DNA of 64,000 bases from Nilaparvata lugens. Taxonomy: Eukaryota > Arthropoda > Insecta > Hemiptera > Delphacidae. Below the pieces are notes generated by a model, which saw nothing but the letters and a program-made list of their open reading frames with translations, made no database searches and was not told the DNA's origin. Position numbers and translations under genes: made by a program. The stretch covers positions 58,923,774 through 58,987,773 of the forward strand of contig NC_052510.1 in NCBI RefSeq assembly GCF_014356525.2, given 5' to 3'. This document shows, piece by piece, positions 42,569 through 53,857 of the stretch. Position 1 is the stretch's first letter. Each line of letters begins with the position of its first letter.

Positions 42569-43590
42569 TAAATAGACAAGGGACATCTTCTCCTTCTCTA
42601 AGTACCGTCTCCATTTCGGAGGTTGGCAATCATCATGGCGATTTTTACCTTGTTCACAGCCGCTCTAAATAGGTCATTGGTTGTGCAATTAAACGCTTAC
42701 AAGGGACATACTCCACAATAAATCATAACTTTGATATGAATAAAAGTGTTCGTGAACAATGAATGGAAGAGTAGATGTATCAATTTCATAGTGCAGATGA
42801 TACTGAGCACAACAATTCAGTATTTGTATTTCAAAGCTGTCATGATTGACATTACAGTTGTCACGTTATTTTTCGCAATAACGGGTTGCCCTGCTTGGCT
42901 GCAGTCGATAGAGCATGAGTAATAAATTATATAACCCTTGTTGTGGTTCTTAGAATAAATATTATACCAAATTCTTACTGGCTCGCCCAGGAGCTCCCGC
43001 AATTCTCTGCTCTTGCCGGTTACTGACGTCGGCTGCTCCAACAGTTCACAATTTCTGTGACTGATTTGTCGAAATCTGCAAGTATGGATGCGAGAATTTG
43101 CACTGCTACAACTTGAAGCTATAAATTTGAGACTCTTCTGGTCGTATTTAATGATATTGGATAATTTATATAAATCTCTGAAACGTATTATTTCCAAAGA
43201 TTTGACTATCCATGCTGTATATCGCTGTGTTAACCAACTTATTCGGTGAAGAATATAGTCAGATGGTGATCTTATTAATATTTCAATAATGGTAACTAGA
43301 TAGATTGAAATGAGATTGGTCATGCATGGAGGTAGGGAAACAAATAAAGGATACACCATAAAAATTTAGATAAATATATTACACAAAAATCAACGAATAA
43401 ATAATATAGATATGTATAGAGCAACAAGCAAAAATAGGGATTGCTATTTTTTTAATCAATACTATATTATTTTCAAACTAATGATCGCATATTATGTATA
43501 TGAGTTTTGCATTTTCATACTGTTTACTCATGAATTAAATTCCCATTCACAGCTCACCGTCAGAGAAAGCGTATAATACCGTAAGATTTT
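42569..43590. other. Unrecognised 180-residue frame; no gene called
   Basis: A - strand frame spans 42817-43359. It is the longest frame here not caused by a simple repeat, but it has no domain, no obvious homologue by eye and AT-driven composition. 42955-43060 is locally GC-rich. It could be a decayed mobile-element gene or chance. Confidence 0.25.
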
Positions 43591-43738
43591 TACTTTCCTT
43601 GCCCTATTACCATAGGTAAGGAAAGTATTGCTTTCCGAAAAAAATTAAGGTACCCCAATTTCTAAATTTCTATACGTTTCAAGGTCCACTGAGTCCGAAA
43701 AAGTGGTTTTTGGGTATTGGTCTGTATGTGTGTGTGTG

Positions 43739-43824
<86 letters not shown>

Positions 43825-44481
43825 AGTGTATGTGCGTCTGTGTACACGATATCTCATCTCCCAATCAACGGCATGACTTGAAATTTGGAACGTAAGGTCC
43901 TTACAATACAAGGATCCGACACGAAAAAAATCGATCTAACGCAATTCAAATGGTGGCTAAAATGACGATAATGTTGTCAAAAACAGGGGTTTCAGCGATT
44001 TTCTCGAAAACGGCTCCAACGATTTCGATTAAAAGTATACCTGAAATAGTCATCGATAAGCTCTATCAACTACTGTCACAAGTCCCATATCTGTAAAAAT
44101 TTCAGGAGCTCCGCCTCATCTATGCAAAGTTTGAATTTAGATTCTCAATTATCAGGCTTCAGATACAATTTAAACAAAAAAATTTGAGCGGAAAAGATTG
44201 AGCATGAGAATTTCTACAATTAATGTTTAGTAAAATTTTAACTTAAAATTGAAAATAAGCTCGAAATAGGAGAAAATGTGATTATCCATTGGCAACTGTT
44301 GATTCTATTGAATGCTTCACTAGGAAGAGATAGAAGACCTCATGTGTCTCCAGCGTTATTGCCCTGTCACCAGCTGGCTCAAATCTTTGAATAGTAGACT
44401 TGAGATGCGCGGGAACACTAGCGTCAGGTGATCAATTCTCATAACGGCAAGGAAAGTTGTGTGAGTGCGCCACACCAGATT
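43591..44481 (-). mobile_element. Family A element, one-module subtype (A6)
   Basis: Opposite orientation to A5 and closely similar: TACTTTCCTTGCCCTATTACC at the left, a TG tract of about 90 bases at 43724-43819, ACACGATATCTCATCTCCC, the GGAGCTCC module, and GTGAGTGCGCCACACCAG at the right. Both edges are followed or preceded by ATTTTT, possibly the target. Confidence 0.85.
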
Positions 44482-44524
44482 TTTCATTCTATGCTACTGT
44501 TCAATCAATACTGAGTATTTTCAA

Positions 44525-44625
44525 ACCAATTATTTATTTATTATTTATTCAGTCATGTACAATTATTACTACACATAACAGGTTTATGCCCAAAACTGTC
44601 CCTTCTCAAATTTTTACTACAGTCC
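44525..44625 (-). mobile_element. Family N retroposon 3' end (N7)
   Basis: On the - strand: GAAGGGACAGTTTTGGGC, then CCTGTTATG and a TGAATAAATAATAAATAAATAATT tail. The 3' side of the stem is poorly kept in this copy. Confidence 0.5.
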
Positions 44626-44799
44626 AAATTAAATTGTAGGTCAAGCTACTATCACCTATTAAAATAACAAAATTTACACTTCAAAAAACTAACGAATCTT
44701 CAATCAAAAATAGATTTCATGAATAACTAAATCTCACATTATGTTTATGAATACTGTATTTTCATACTGTTTACTGATGAATGAAATTCCCATTCACAG
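44626..44799. other. Short flank, nothing seen
   Basis: TATTTTCATACTGTTTACT at 44757 repeats words seen at 43512. No other feature. Confidence 0.3.
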
Positions 44800-45165
44800 G
44801 CCACCGTTCCACCCAATCGCATGCAATCAATAACGCAAACAACATTAGCACCTCGAAATTGATAGGCCTCTACTTGCAGCTGAGCCCACTGCACACTAGT
44901 CCGGCTCGTTATTTAATCATAATATTTGCATATAATATTACATCGGTTCTGTTTGCTGAGCATTATTAAAGTCGTTACTGGGAGACAGGACTGGGTTTGC
45001 GGTCCCTGTTTAATTGGACCACAAGAACGCATGAGCTTCATATGCGAGGCAATTATCCGAGTGGATATATGTGTGAGTGAGGTCCCCGAGGCACCTCTGT
45101 GACACTCCCAGACGGTTTCCCTGAGGGGTTGTTTGTGGTGTCCAGCGTCGACCCTCTCCATTGAA
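44800..45165. other. GC-balanced low-repeat island
   Basis: ATCGCATGCAATCAATAACG, CGTTATTTAATCATAATATTTGC and TTTAATTGGACC are homeodomain/POU-like words in otherwise unique-looking sequence. The - strand frame 44913-45161 has no domain. Candidate regulatory DNA. Confidence 0.3.
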
Positions 45166-46230
45166 CCTTGGCGGAGAAGGAGGAGAGGATGATGAAGAAT
45201 GGTGAGAAGGAGGAGAAGAAGAAGGATGGGGAGGAGGAGGAGCAGAAGGTGAGGGAGGACGAGGAGTAGGATGAGCTGAGGAAGAAGAAGGGGCAGGAGA
45301 AGCAGAGGAAGAAGAAGAAGGAGGAGGAGGAGTAGGAGAAGATTAAGAAGAATGATAAAGAGAAGAGGAGAAGGATAAGCTGAGGAAGAAGAAGGGGCAG
45401 GAAAAGCAGGAGAAGAAGAAGAAGGAGGAGGAGTAGAGAAGATTAAGAAGAAAGATAAAGAGAAGAGGAGAAGGATAAGCTGATGAAGAAGAAGGGGCAG
45501 GAAAAGCAGGAGAAGAAGAAGAAGGAGGAGGAGTGAGAGATGATTAAGAAGAAAGATAAAGAGAAGAGGAGAAGGATAAGCTGAGGAAGAAGAAGGGGCA
45601 GGAAAAGCAGGAGAAGAAGAAGGAGAAGGAGGAGGAGTAAGAGAAGATTAAGATGAAAGGGGAAGAGAAAAGGAGAGTGAAGAAGAAGGAGGAGTAGGAG
45701 AAGATTAAGAAGTAAGGGAAAGAGAAAAGGAGAGTGAAGAAGAAGGAGGAGTAGGAGAAGATTAAGATGATGGAGGGGAAGAAGATGAAAAGTAGAAGAA
45801 GAAGAAGAAGAAAAGAGGAAAAGAAGAAGATGAAGTAGAAGGAGAAGAGGAAGAAGAAGGAGGTGGAGGATGAGCAGAAGGAGGAGGAGGAGGACGAAGA
45901 GAAGAATGAGGAGAAGACGTAGGAGGAGAAGAGGAAGAAGGAGGAGTGGGAACAGAAGGAGGAGTGGATTGAGGAGAAGGATGAGGAGGAAAAAAAGAAG
46001 TTGAAGGAGGAGGAGAAGGAGAAGAAGAAGCAGAAGGAGGAGGAGGAGGAGGAGCTGAAGGAGAAGGGGGAGGAGGCGGAGGAGATCGAGGAGATGGATG
46101 AGGAGGACGAGGAGAAAGATGAGGAGAAAAAGTAGAAAAAGGAGGAGGTGAAGCAGAAGAAGAAGAAGCAGAAGAAGGAGGAGCAGAAGAAGGATGACGA
46201 GAAGGAGGAGGAGGAGAAGGAGGAGAAGAA

Positions 46231-46262
<32 letters not shown>

Positions 46263-46328
46263 AGGAAGAGGAGGAGTAGGAGGAGATGAAGAAGAAAGAG
46301 GAAGTGGAGAGGAAAGAGAAGAAGAAGA
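45166..46328. repeat. 1.1-kb purine-rich (GAA/GGA) tract with internal tandems
   Basis: Almost all A and G on the + strand. Within it, AAGGATAAGCTGA(G/T)GAAG recurs at about 45371, 45471 and 45571, a period of about 100 bases. AAGATTAAGAAGTAAGGG-type words recur every 57 bases at 45645-45770. A Leu-rich - strand frame of 302 residues results and is not a gene. Confidence 0.9.
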
Positions 46329-46510
46329 TTGATTGATTGATTGACTGCCATTATTAAAAACCTAGGAGGGCGAAGTTAGGGCGCAGCCGGCCCTCTCCTA
46401 CACATAACCCTCCAATACAATTCTAAGTAAAACTAAAACACTGTACAACAAAGATTATATAAGATAATAAAAAATTAATTTCACAAAATAATAAAAAACT
46501 TCCAAATAGC
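46329..46510 (-). mobile_element. Retroposon 3' end with AATC tail
   Basis: On the - strand: GTACAGTGTTTTAG, GGAGGGTTATGTGTAGGAGAGG, GCCGGCTGCGCCCTAAC, TTCGCCCTCCTAGG and AATAATGGCAGTCAATCAATC. GAGAGGGC...GCCCTCC words can pair. The tetranucleotide tail is typical of certain LINE 3' ends. Confidence 0.6.
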
Positions 46511-46740
46511 GAATGAAAGAAAGAAAACAAAATTGAAGAAGAAGGAGACAGTGAAGCAGGAGAACAAGAAGGAGAAGCAGGAAAAGAGGAAGAGAAAGAA
46601 GAAGATGAAGAGAGGAAAAGAAGAAGTAGGAGAAGGAGAATTAGGGGGTGAAGAAGAAGTTGATGCTTCCCTTCCCAGGAGCTTGGTAAGGTGATGGGGG
46701 GGGGGAGCTACTGATCAGAGGGTAGGTACAGATCAGGAGC
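46511..46740. other. Purine-rich flank, no gene
   Basis: Continues the A/G-rich composition to about 46660, then a run of ten or so G at 46697. Confidence 0.5.
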
Positions 46741-46959
46741 TATAGTGAGGTCCACGTTATAATGACAGTATTTGATCAACTTTGGTTCTGCTATCCTTGT
46801 CTATCATTCGACAAAGCCGGTGCTACCATCCTTTTCTAGGTCCACAACGATGACAATTATGTTTTTGACAGTGTAGAAATATAATTAATTTATTCAGAGA
46901 ATCGGCATCGCTATTCTTCTATCATTATCCACTGCCATTATAAGGTGGACCACACCATA
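46741..46959 (-). mobile_element. Family L MITE, 219 bp (L2)
   Basis: TATAGTGAGGTCCACGTTAT at the left and ATAAGGTGGACCACACCATA at the right. The reverse complement matches 6274-6492 end to end at the same length. Confidence 0.85.
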
Positions 46960-47417
46960 GTAGATAGGGGGATATTGCAGATCGGATCCTGATAGTAATA
47001 CTACAACATGCCGCTCAAATATCAACCTCATTCAATATATTAGACCCCTATCGGTCGTAGTAGGCCTATGCCATCAACAAAGGGTGCGAGGCGCAATGTT
47101 TATGAATCATCAAGTTTGTTTGTGCAGCTTGGAAGCAGCGAATCGAATTGCGGACCAGAATTGATCAGCTGTTCACGGTCTTGCAGATATTATTTGTCTT
47201 GCCATCAATTTCGGTACGCGATGGCGTTTCCAGTTCTGCAAAATTATATGGGTTGGATTTGTGAGAATTTTTATTGGATAAGAGATGCGTTAGTTGTAAC
47301 GGTAGTAGAGAAAAGTGGGGTGGATTGTATTTGCATTGCTGTAAAAGTTGTTACTCTGTTTTAACTGGGAAACTTCCCACTGGATTAGTGGGGAATATAT
47401 TGTGAAGAGAAAAAAAA
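46960..47417. other. No gene called
   Basis: A 98-residue + strand frame at 47068-47364 has no domain. The sequence is low-repeat but featureless to me. Confidence 0.3.
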
Positions 47418-48520
47418 TCTGGTGTGGCGTACTCACAAAACTTTCCTTGCCGTTATGAAAATTTATCACCTGACGCTAGTGTTCACGCGCATCTCAAGTC
47501 AGTACATTACAGGGCAGTACTAAAGATCTTAGCCAGCTGGTGACAGGAAAATAACGCTGGAGACACACGAAGTCTGCTATCTCTTCATAGTGAATGATTT
47601 AATAGAATCAACAGTTTGCAATTGAAATAATAACATTTCTCGAATTTCGAGCTTATTTAAAAATTTTAGGTGAAAATGTAACAGAACATTATTTGTAGAG
47701 ATTTTCATGCTCAATCATTTCCACTTGGAATATTTTGTTTAAATTGTATCTGAAGCCTGATAATTTAGAATCTAAAATCAAACTTTGCATAGATGGGGCG
47801 GAGCTCCTGAAATTTTTACAGATATGAAACTTGTGGCAGTCGATAGAGCTTATCAATGACTATTTCAGGTATGAATTTGATCAAAATCGTTGGAGCCGTT
47901 TTCGAGAAAATCGCTAAAACCCCTGTTTTTGACAACATTTTCGTCATTTTAGCCACCATCTTGAATTGCGATAGATCGAATTTTTTCGTGTCGGATCCTT
48001 ATACTGTAAGGACCTTAAGTTCCAAATTTCAAGTCATTCCGTTAATTGGGAGATGAGATATCGTGTACATAGACGCACATACACTCATACACACACAAAT
48101 ACCAATACCAATACCATAAAGAAACGATAGCGTAAGTAGATATCCCATGGTATAGGAAATTTACGTAGCAACTTTTACTATTATCTCAAGCCGATTACTG
48201 TCGATTATTGTAAATTTTTTACTGTTTTGTTGGGGTGAGAGTGTATAAACATCACAATTTGAGAGACTACCAGCGTCACACTGCTGCATGGGAAAGAACT
48301 ATGTGAACTATCGGCTGGGGATAACAGCGAAAGTTTCGACATAAACGCCCTATACCATGGGATATCTACTTATGCTATCGTTTCTCTATGCCAATACCCA
48401 AGAACCACTTATTTGGACTCAGGGGACCTTGAAACGTAAAGAAATTTAGAAATTGGGGTTCCTTATTTTATTTCGGAAAGCAATACTTTCCTTACCTATG
48501 GTAATAGGGCAAGTAAAGTA
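47418..48520 (+). mobile_element. Family A element with family B inserted (A7)
   Basis: One-module subtype, same order as A5, with a short CA region. At 48115-48390 a family B MITE interrupts it between ACACAAATACCAATACC and CCAATACCCAAGAACC. Copies A5 and A6 are uninterrupted there. Confidence 0.85.
48115..48390. mobile_element. Family B MITE nested in family A (B1)
   Basis: 276 bp. The inverted ends are CATAAAGAAACGATAGCG and CGATAGCATAAG-type ...CGTTTCTCTATG. Inner arms with GATATCCCATGGTATAG pair completely. A CCAATAC word on both sides fits a 7-8 bp target duplication, as in hAT elements. Confidence 0.8.
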
Positions 48521-48569
48521 ATAAAGTAGTGTCAGTAGTATTCATTAAATTAGTTGTATCCATTCGTGT

Positions 48570-48712
48570 TTCGGATGGACACTTTAAGTCGTCGGTCCCG
48601 GCTGCCTAAAAAGCAGTCGTTAGGTCATGTCAGAGGTCCTGAAATTGATCAGTTGCGACCTGAAAACTCTGACACCAGACCTGAGCCAGCCAGGTCACTC
48701 GATATTATTATT
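48570..48712 (-). mobile_element. SINE/LINE-like repeat family S (S2)
   Basis: On the - strand: a (TAA)n run, ATCGAGTGACCTGGCTGGC, CTCAGGTCTGGTGTCAGAG, GGCAGCCGGGACCGACG, and ACTTAAAGTGTCCATCCG. S1 (20990-21085) matches the first part and S3 (51950-52080) the last part. Confidence 0.65.
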
Positions 48713-49059
48713 ATTATTATTATCCATTCACATTATAATAGTGTTGACGTTTTTCTCAACAAGCGTGTGTGAGAAAATATTATTCAACTATCATTCACAC
48801 AGTATCAGCTGGAAATGGAAAAACGCAAAACACAATTTTCTTCATTTTCAGTATTCACAAACATCGCAATTGAAGGAAACAACTCCATTGAGAAAATGAT
48901 TTATTCGATATCTCTGGGCAATATTCACTGTCAATTCATAGCCTACAATGAATACATAGAATAGTTCAGAAAAATATCAAATCAAAGACTGTGTGGGAAG
49001 TTAAGATTGTGTCAGTTTCTTCAATGTCTTATGGCAGGATGTTGTGAAATCCCCAGCTT
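48713..49059. other. No gene; small dispersed repeat
   Basis: 48731-48812 (GTGTTGACGTTTTTCTCAAC, TATTCAACTATCATTCACAC) resembles 49765-49845, so it is an unnamed repeat of about 80 bases. Confidence 0.45.
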
Positions 49060-49361
49060 ATGATAGTACACGGTGTCCTACGAAGAGGTTTACACGTTCA
49101 ATTTTGTATTACGTGCCCATTCATGCACCGAACGTTTTCAAATTTTACACAGTTTACAAAAAAGGTTCTAAAAATATTCTGGAGAAACTCCAGCTCTCTA
49201 ATTTTTGTAGAAAAAAATGGCGGCATATTGAGAATTTGGCCAGAATATTTTCAACATTTTTAGAACCTACTTTATAAACTGTGTGAAATTTGAAAAAGTT
49301 CGGTGCATGAATGGGCACGTAATATAAAATTAAACGTGTAAACCTCTTTGTGGGACACCGT
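49060..49361. mobile_element. Fold-back MITE, about 302 bp
   Basis: ACGGTGTCCTACGAAGAGG and AAACCTCTTTGTGGGACACCGT are the inverted ends. The arms pair through ACGTGCCCATTCATGCACCG and AGGTTCTAAAAATATTC-type blocks. TA at both edges suggests a mariner-like target. Confidence 0.75.
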
Positions 49362-50029
49362 AAAAGGACTTCATCTCAGCAAGAGAATACAATAGACCCT
49401 TTCTTATTTACAAATAACTGCCAAAGACATTAATCACAAAAGATTTTATTGTAAAATACTGTAATATCACACTATTATGATGATTGGAAATATCCTTCCA
49501 AATGTGAGCTATATTCTTGAGCTACAATCAACATTATAATATCTGCTTTATCATCATGAAGTTGACTTTTTACCTAACAACAAACAGTATTTGTGAATCA
49601 CTCATTGAAGTCTAAATATGTGTTATTCATTCATATAAAAGAACCTCATCAATATGTTAAGTCATTATATTACTGTAAATTTCTATGTTTCGATGATAAG
49701 ATACAGATTTTTCTGTTATTGTACTGTTCTTTGAATTAATAGAATCTTTTTCATTTAATTTCACATTACAAGAGTTGTTGATGTTTTTCTCAATGAGCGT
49801 GGGTGAGATGATGTTCAACTATTCACACAGTGTATGAATATATACTGTGAATATATACTGTAGAAAAAGTTAAGTAGAAGAGTTGAAATATATACTGTGA
49901 ATATATACTAAATATGTGTTATAGCTGTTATCATTTTATGAGATTGCGAGTTCATAGAAGAACTGAGAAAATGAGCCCTGAGACCGGAGAAGAGAAACTT
50001 TCTAAGAAACCAAGGCCTTCAGATCGAGA
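49362..50029. other. No gene called; possible small frame
   Basis: ATACACTGTGAATATATACT recurs around 49838-49910. A 42-residue frame from ATG 49938 to 50066 is hydrophilic (EKMSPETGEEKLSKKPRPSD) and coding-like in flavour, but it has no homologue I recognise. Confidence 0.25.
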
Positions 50030-50550
50030 TGAAAGCAAACCACAGTCCATTTGCTATACTCAGTGACACACAATTGATTCCGATGCAAAGGTGCCCGCAG
50101 GTTGTGTGGTTTGACAAAGCTGGTGGTGGTCCACGGCTCACTATAATGGTTTCATTTATAGCGTTTGAGAAAGGTGCCATTATGTCGCCCGGGAGAACAC
50201 CCGAGGTGTTGGCACAAACACGCCGTAAACGGTCGACTTTCGGGCGAGTTTGGCGGGGTGGATAGGTTTGCAGGTTCGTCGGAGGTCCCTCGGCGTTGCC
50301 CTTAGAACTTCACCGACTGTTGATTCCTGGCGAAGGGCGGGGCGGAGGGACAAAGGCACTGGTAAGATCGAGGGGTGCAGGGCTGCGAAACTGTTAGTCA
50401 ATTTAGCACCACCTGGCCAGCATCTGCCGGCCACCTACAGGATGAAGGCTAGGAATTACACCCAGCAGATAATACACGATGACAGTGCTCCAGTCCGTTA
50501 TGGCCCAAGGATGCATTTTTCTCATTCAACCGACTAAATGATGTGGGATT
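50030..50550. other. GC-rich low-repeat island
   Basis: The most GC-rich unique-looking stretch in the window: TCGCCCGGGAGAACACCCG, GCGAAGGGCGGGGCGG, CCACCTGGCCAGCATCTGCC. Frames on both strands (50180-50434 -, 50250-50537 +) show no domain. It could be a promoter-proximal, exonic or regulatory element; CCACCTGGCC includes an E-box. Confidence 0.35.
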
Positions 50551-50699
50551 ATTGACGACTAGAAGCTGGTCTCCTCAAATCGACACTAAGAAAACCTCTC
50601 TCGCATGTCAAAACATGACAACCGTGAAAGCTTCTTTCAGAAACACAAATTTGTAATCCAGGAGAATCCTAGGAAAAATTGTTCTCAGAATTCAACATT
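50551..50699. other. Short flank, nothing seen
   Basis: No feature recognised. Confidence 0.3.
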
Positions 50700-50719
50700 C
50701 ATTTCATTCATTAAATGTT

Positions 50720-51585
50720 GTTCAATGATGAGAATTCAAAACCAAAAACACGAAGTTCAATTTAGCATAACCTTGTTAAAGTTATTATGAGCTTGTTTAA
50801 GTTAGTAAATAAGCTCGTTAAAGTTAGTACAAGCTTGTTTAAGTTATCATTCCATTTATTAATCTGTTTTCTGTAGAGGGCTACTTGTAATATAAATATA
50901 AAGAAAAATAAAAATCTCAGTACCCTTCAAAAAGGGCATATTTTATCACTTTTGAATATTTAAAGATAAAATATTTAAAAAAGGGTACTGAGATTTTTAT
51001 TTTTCTTCATATTTACATTCCATTTATGTATTTTAGTTTTGTAGGCACCTGCTGTAAAATATTCTAGGTTCAGCGGGACCAATTTTGTAATGCATAAAAT
51101 TATTGAATAAAATTATTGATTGACGCAAATTGGATAATGAGAATCAACGGTTCAATAAAGAGAATTCGAATCTATTCAAAACCAAAAACACAAAATCAAA
51201 TTGAGCATGAGCTCGTTAAAGTTAGTATATATCATTATATTCATGTATTTTATCATTTGTAGGCACTTGCTGTAAAATATTTTAAGTCTAGCGAGACCAA
51301 TTTTGTAATACAATTTATTGAATAACATGATTGATTGATTGACGCAAATTGGATTATGAGAATCAACAGTTCAATAAAGAGAATTCGAATTTATTCAAAA
51401 CCAAAAACACAAAATTTAATTTAGCATGAGCTTGTTGAAGTTATCATATATCATTTTATTTATGTATTTTATTTTTTGTAGGCACCTGCATATTTAAGGT
51501 TTATCGGGACCAATTTTGTAATACATTTTATTAAATAACATGATTGATTGATTGACACAGATTGGATGATGAGAATCAACGGTAT
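50720..51585 (+). repeat. Three tandem retroposon-like 3' ends, unit about 210 bp
   Basis: ATTCAAAACCAAAAACAC starts each unit (about 50733, 51175, 51396). Each continues through AGCATGAGCT(C/T)GTT, TAGGCAC(C/T)TGC, GGGACCAATTTTGTAAT and a TGATTGATTGAC tail. The first unit is longer because it holds extra GCTTGTTTAAGTTAG words and a hairpin at 50907-51012. Confidence 0.75.
50907..51012. repeat. Fold-back insert with CTCAGTACCC arms
   Basis: AAAAATCTCAGTACCCTTC pairs with AAAAAAGGGTACTGAGATTTTT. The same arm words form the outer arms at 36885-37370, so this is a smaller version of that element without its nested content. Confidence 0.75.
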
Positions 51586-51949
51586 CGCCCATGTACGAGA
51601 ACATTTCAATCATAATTGGAAATCCAAATGAACATTTCATTCCTAAAAATGTACAATATCAAAAACTTGATGGTATAATTATTATTAAACGAAATTCCAA
51701 TCAAATGTTGTAATTCACCCCGAAGACTTCTGCTACTGCATATATTGACAGTAGGGTAAACAGCTAGATGGGAATTCATTAATATTATTAGATGTATAAT
51801 ATTTTTCATTAATTAGCAGTAGAACAAATTCAACTTCCAATTTATTTCCATCTGTTGATGGTATTAATTAACAGTATCGTCCATCAACAGATAAGTTTTC
51901 AAATCCTACAAAGCTTTCAATTAAAAAGTAAATTCGTATGGCTTTTGTT
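51586..51949. other. Half-copy of the 37005-37240 palindrome; no gene
   Basis: 51685-51785 (TTATTAAACGAAATTCC, TCACCCCGAAGACTTCTGC, GGGTAAACAGCTAGATGG) matches one arm of the inner palindrome at 37005-37120. The other arm is absent. Confidence 0.65.
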
Positions 51950-52080
51950 GGTGGGGAGTCCCTTGCGGGACGGTCCCACCGCCTGAATATATAATTTAAG
52001 CCGTCAGTGGGCCTTACGACTGTCATACTTCAGCCGGGACCGACAGTTTAACGTGCCCATCCGATAACAATCAGCTTTCA
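51950..52080 (+). mobile_element. Family S-related repeat (S3)
   Basis: GGTCCCACCGCCTGAATAT, then CAGCCGGGACCGACAGTTTAA and GTGCCCATCCG, matching the distal part of S2. GTCCCTTGCGGGAC is a short palindromic word. Confidence 0.55.
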
Positions 52081-52395
52081 ATTATTATCCATAGATAAGG
52101 AAGCAATAGACTTCTCTCATTTCATGAGCTATGAACGAGTTTGAAATTTAATACATGCATTCAAAATGTACATTCAGAAATTATTGTATTATTTACGGTG
52201 ATAATAGTACATTATAATAATTGAAAAGTAATATTTAGAGGCAGGGATCTGCATCTGGCTCACTATAAGTTTTTTGTAAGTTTTGAATTTTGCATGAACT
52301 CAACGATTGACTGATGAATTTCATTACAGTATTGTAATGTAAGTTACAATAAGATTTACAAAATTATGTACACTATGACGATGTGTAACCTTATC
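52081..52395. other. No gene seen
   Basis: AT-rich, no recognised feature. Confidence 0.3.
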
Positions 52396-52500
52396 TAAGT
52401 TTGGGAGAGGAATATCACAAGGCTACCTTATTTTTCCTCTCCTTATCATTTTGATGATGTTCTTATCATATGGATCAATAAAAAATCAATAAAGTAGCCC
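52396..52500 (+). mobile_element. Family N-type 3' end, CACAAGG variant
   Basis: GGGAGAGGAATATCACAAGG pairs by its start with CCTCTCC at about 52434. A tail with ATCAATAAAAAATCAATAAAG follows. Same type as 2190-2240. Confidence 0.6.
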
Positions 52501-53197
52501 CAATTGTAAATATTGAGGAAACAACACATACAGTAATACTCAGTCGATTCAGATCGTAGAGTGTTTCAGTTCTCAATGAATTATGATAAGGAGAAGTTGG
52601 AAATTGAGTATAATATCCATGTCATCGAATTCAAATTGAGTATGAATTGAATATTATTGAAACTTTCGGATTGTTTAGTGTTATTTCCGGCTCTTATCAA
52701 CCCTTCGAAATTCAAAATTCATCAGTCATATCTCTGAGTGTTAATCTTTGGTGAAAACAGAAATTTTAAACTTAACCTCACTTTGGACTATTTATGTGCC
52801 AAAATCAAGGAATTGAAGAAGTTTTGGGCAATTGCCTGTTTCTCTTTCCAAATATCGTGTTTGTGACTGTTCTAAATTTCCAGAAGTTGAAATGATGCTA
52901 TTCAGAGGAGCGAATTTCCGATGAATTTCTGAGCTTGGAAAATATCAGTCTGTAGTAAACTGTCATTCCCATTTTATAATTTCAACATTCAATAAGTTTC
53001 AATAGTAAACTTTCTCTATTGGAGGCCCCGAGTATTATATATTGTGCTTATACATTTATCAAATGGTATCTGATTCTGAAGGAAATAAGCTGAATCAGAA
53101 CCGTGACAAGTATTCCAAGAATTATGTCTGCTCTGTGGCAAAACTCTCTTCATGAAATTATCGAGCACCCCTTCCAAACTTGAATGTAGAGCTCATT
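52501..53197. other. No gene; one family N-like hairpin
   Basis: At 52808-52855 GGAATTGAAGAAGTTTTGGGC and TGCCTGTTTCTCTTTCC form a weak family N stem. The rest is unremarkable AT-rich DNA. Confidence 0.4.
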
Positions 53198-53415
53198 TGC
53201 AAATGAGCAAACAACTAACAAATAATATAATCCACCAACCTCCGTCTAATTCCACGTGTAACAGACACTTACGCCAACAAATAATCCAACAACTTGAGAT
53301 CTCATACATACACCAACAAATATAATTCACCAACCTGCGAACATACATGTACGCCAACAAATAATCCACCAACCTGCGAACATATAAATACGCCACCAAA
53401 AATAATCCACGTATC
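53198..53415. repeat. Short tandem repeat, about four units
   Basis: CAACAAATAATCCACCAACCTGCG-like units with GAACATA...TACGCCA spacers recur near 53215, 53274, 53312 and 53355. The Tyr/Val/Arg-rich - strand frame over it is a by-product. Confidence 0.75.
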
Positions 53416-53857
53416 CGATAGACTGTCTGCCCTCTAGCTCCGATAATTAATCCTTTGCTTTATATATGTACGCTTTCATCTCGCAGCATTTGAGACTTGG
53501 GAATAATTAATTTTTCGGTAGCCGCCTCTCAATCATACAATATCCTTTCATTAGTAGGCTACCTGCCCAGCTCTTGATGAAGGGCAAGGCTGAAACAAGA
53601 GCTGCTGTCTGTTAGCTTTGCTTTCATCTCTCTTCGGGAACCTTTTGAATGAAGCATCATTAGCTGCCAGCCTCTACTTTCCAAATCTACTTTTCTCTTA
53701 GCCATAACTTTTGCAGATAGTGGAGCCAGCTGAAAAATTATTTTATTCGACCACGTTTGCTCAAGAGTATATTCAGTTGCTTTCACAACAGGATTTCCCG
53801 GAAAACTCGCTCATACATTCACAAACACTAAATTTATTGAGTGTGAAGTTATTTGTT
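53416..53857. other. No gene called
   Basis: GC-balanced in part. Frames at 53559-53786 (-) and 53711-53899 (+) have no domain. Confidence 0.3.

Noticed and set aside
42817..43359. 180-residue - strand frame as a host gene
   Set aside because: No recognised motif and composition follows AT content; a profile search would be needed before calling it.
45443..46351. 302-residue Leu-rich - strand reading frame
   Set aside because: Entirely explained by the GAA/GGA purine tract; no complexity beyond Leu/Phe/Ser runs.
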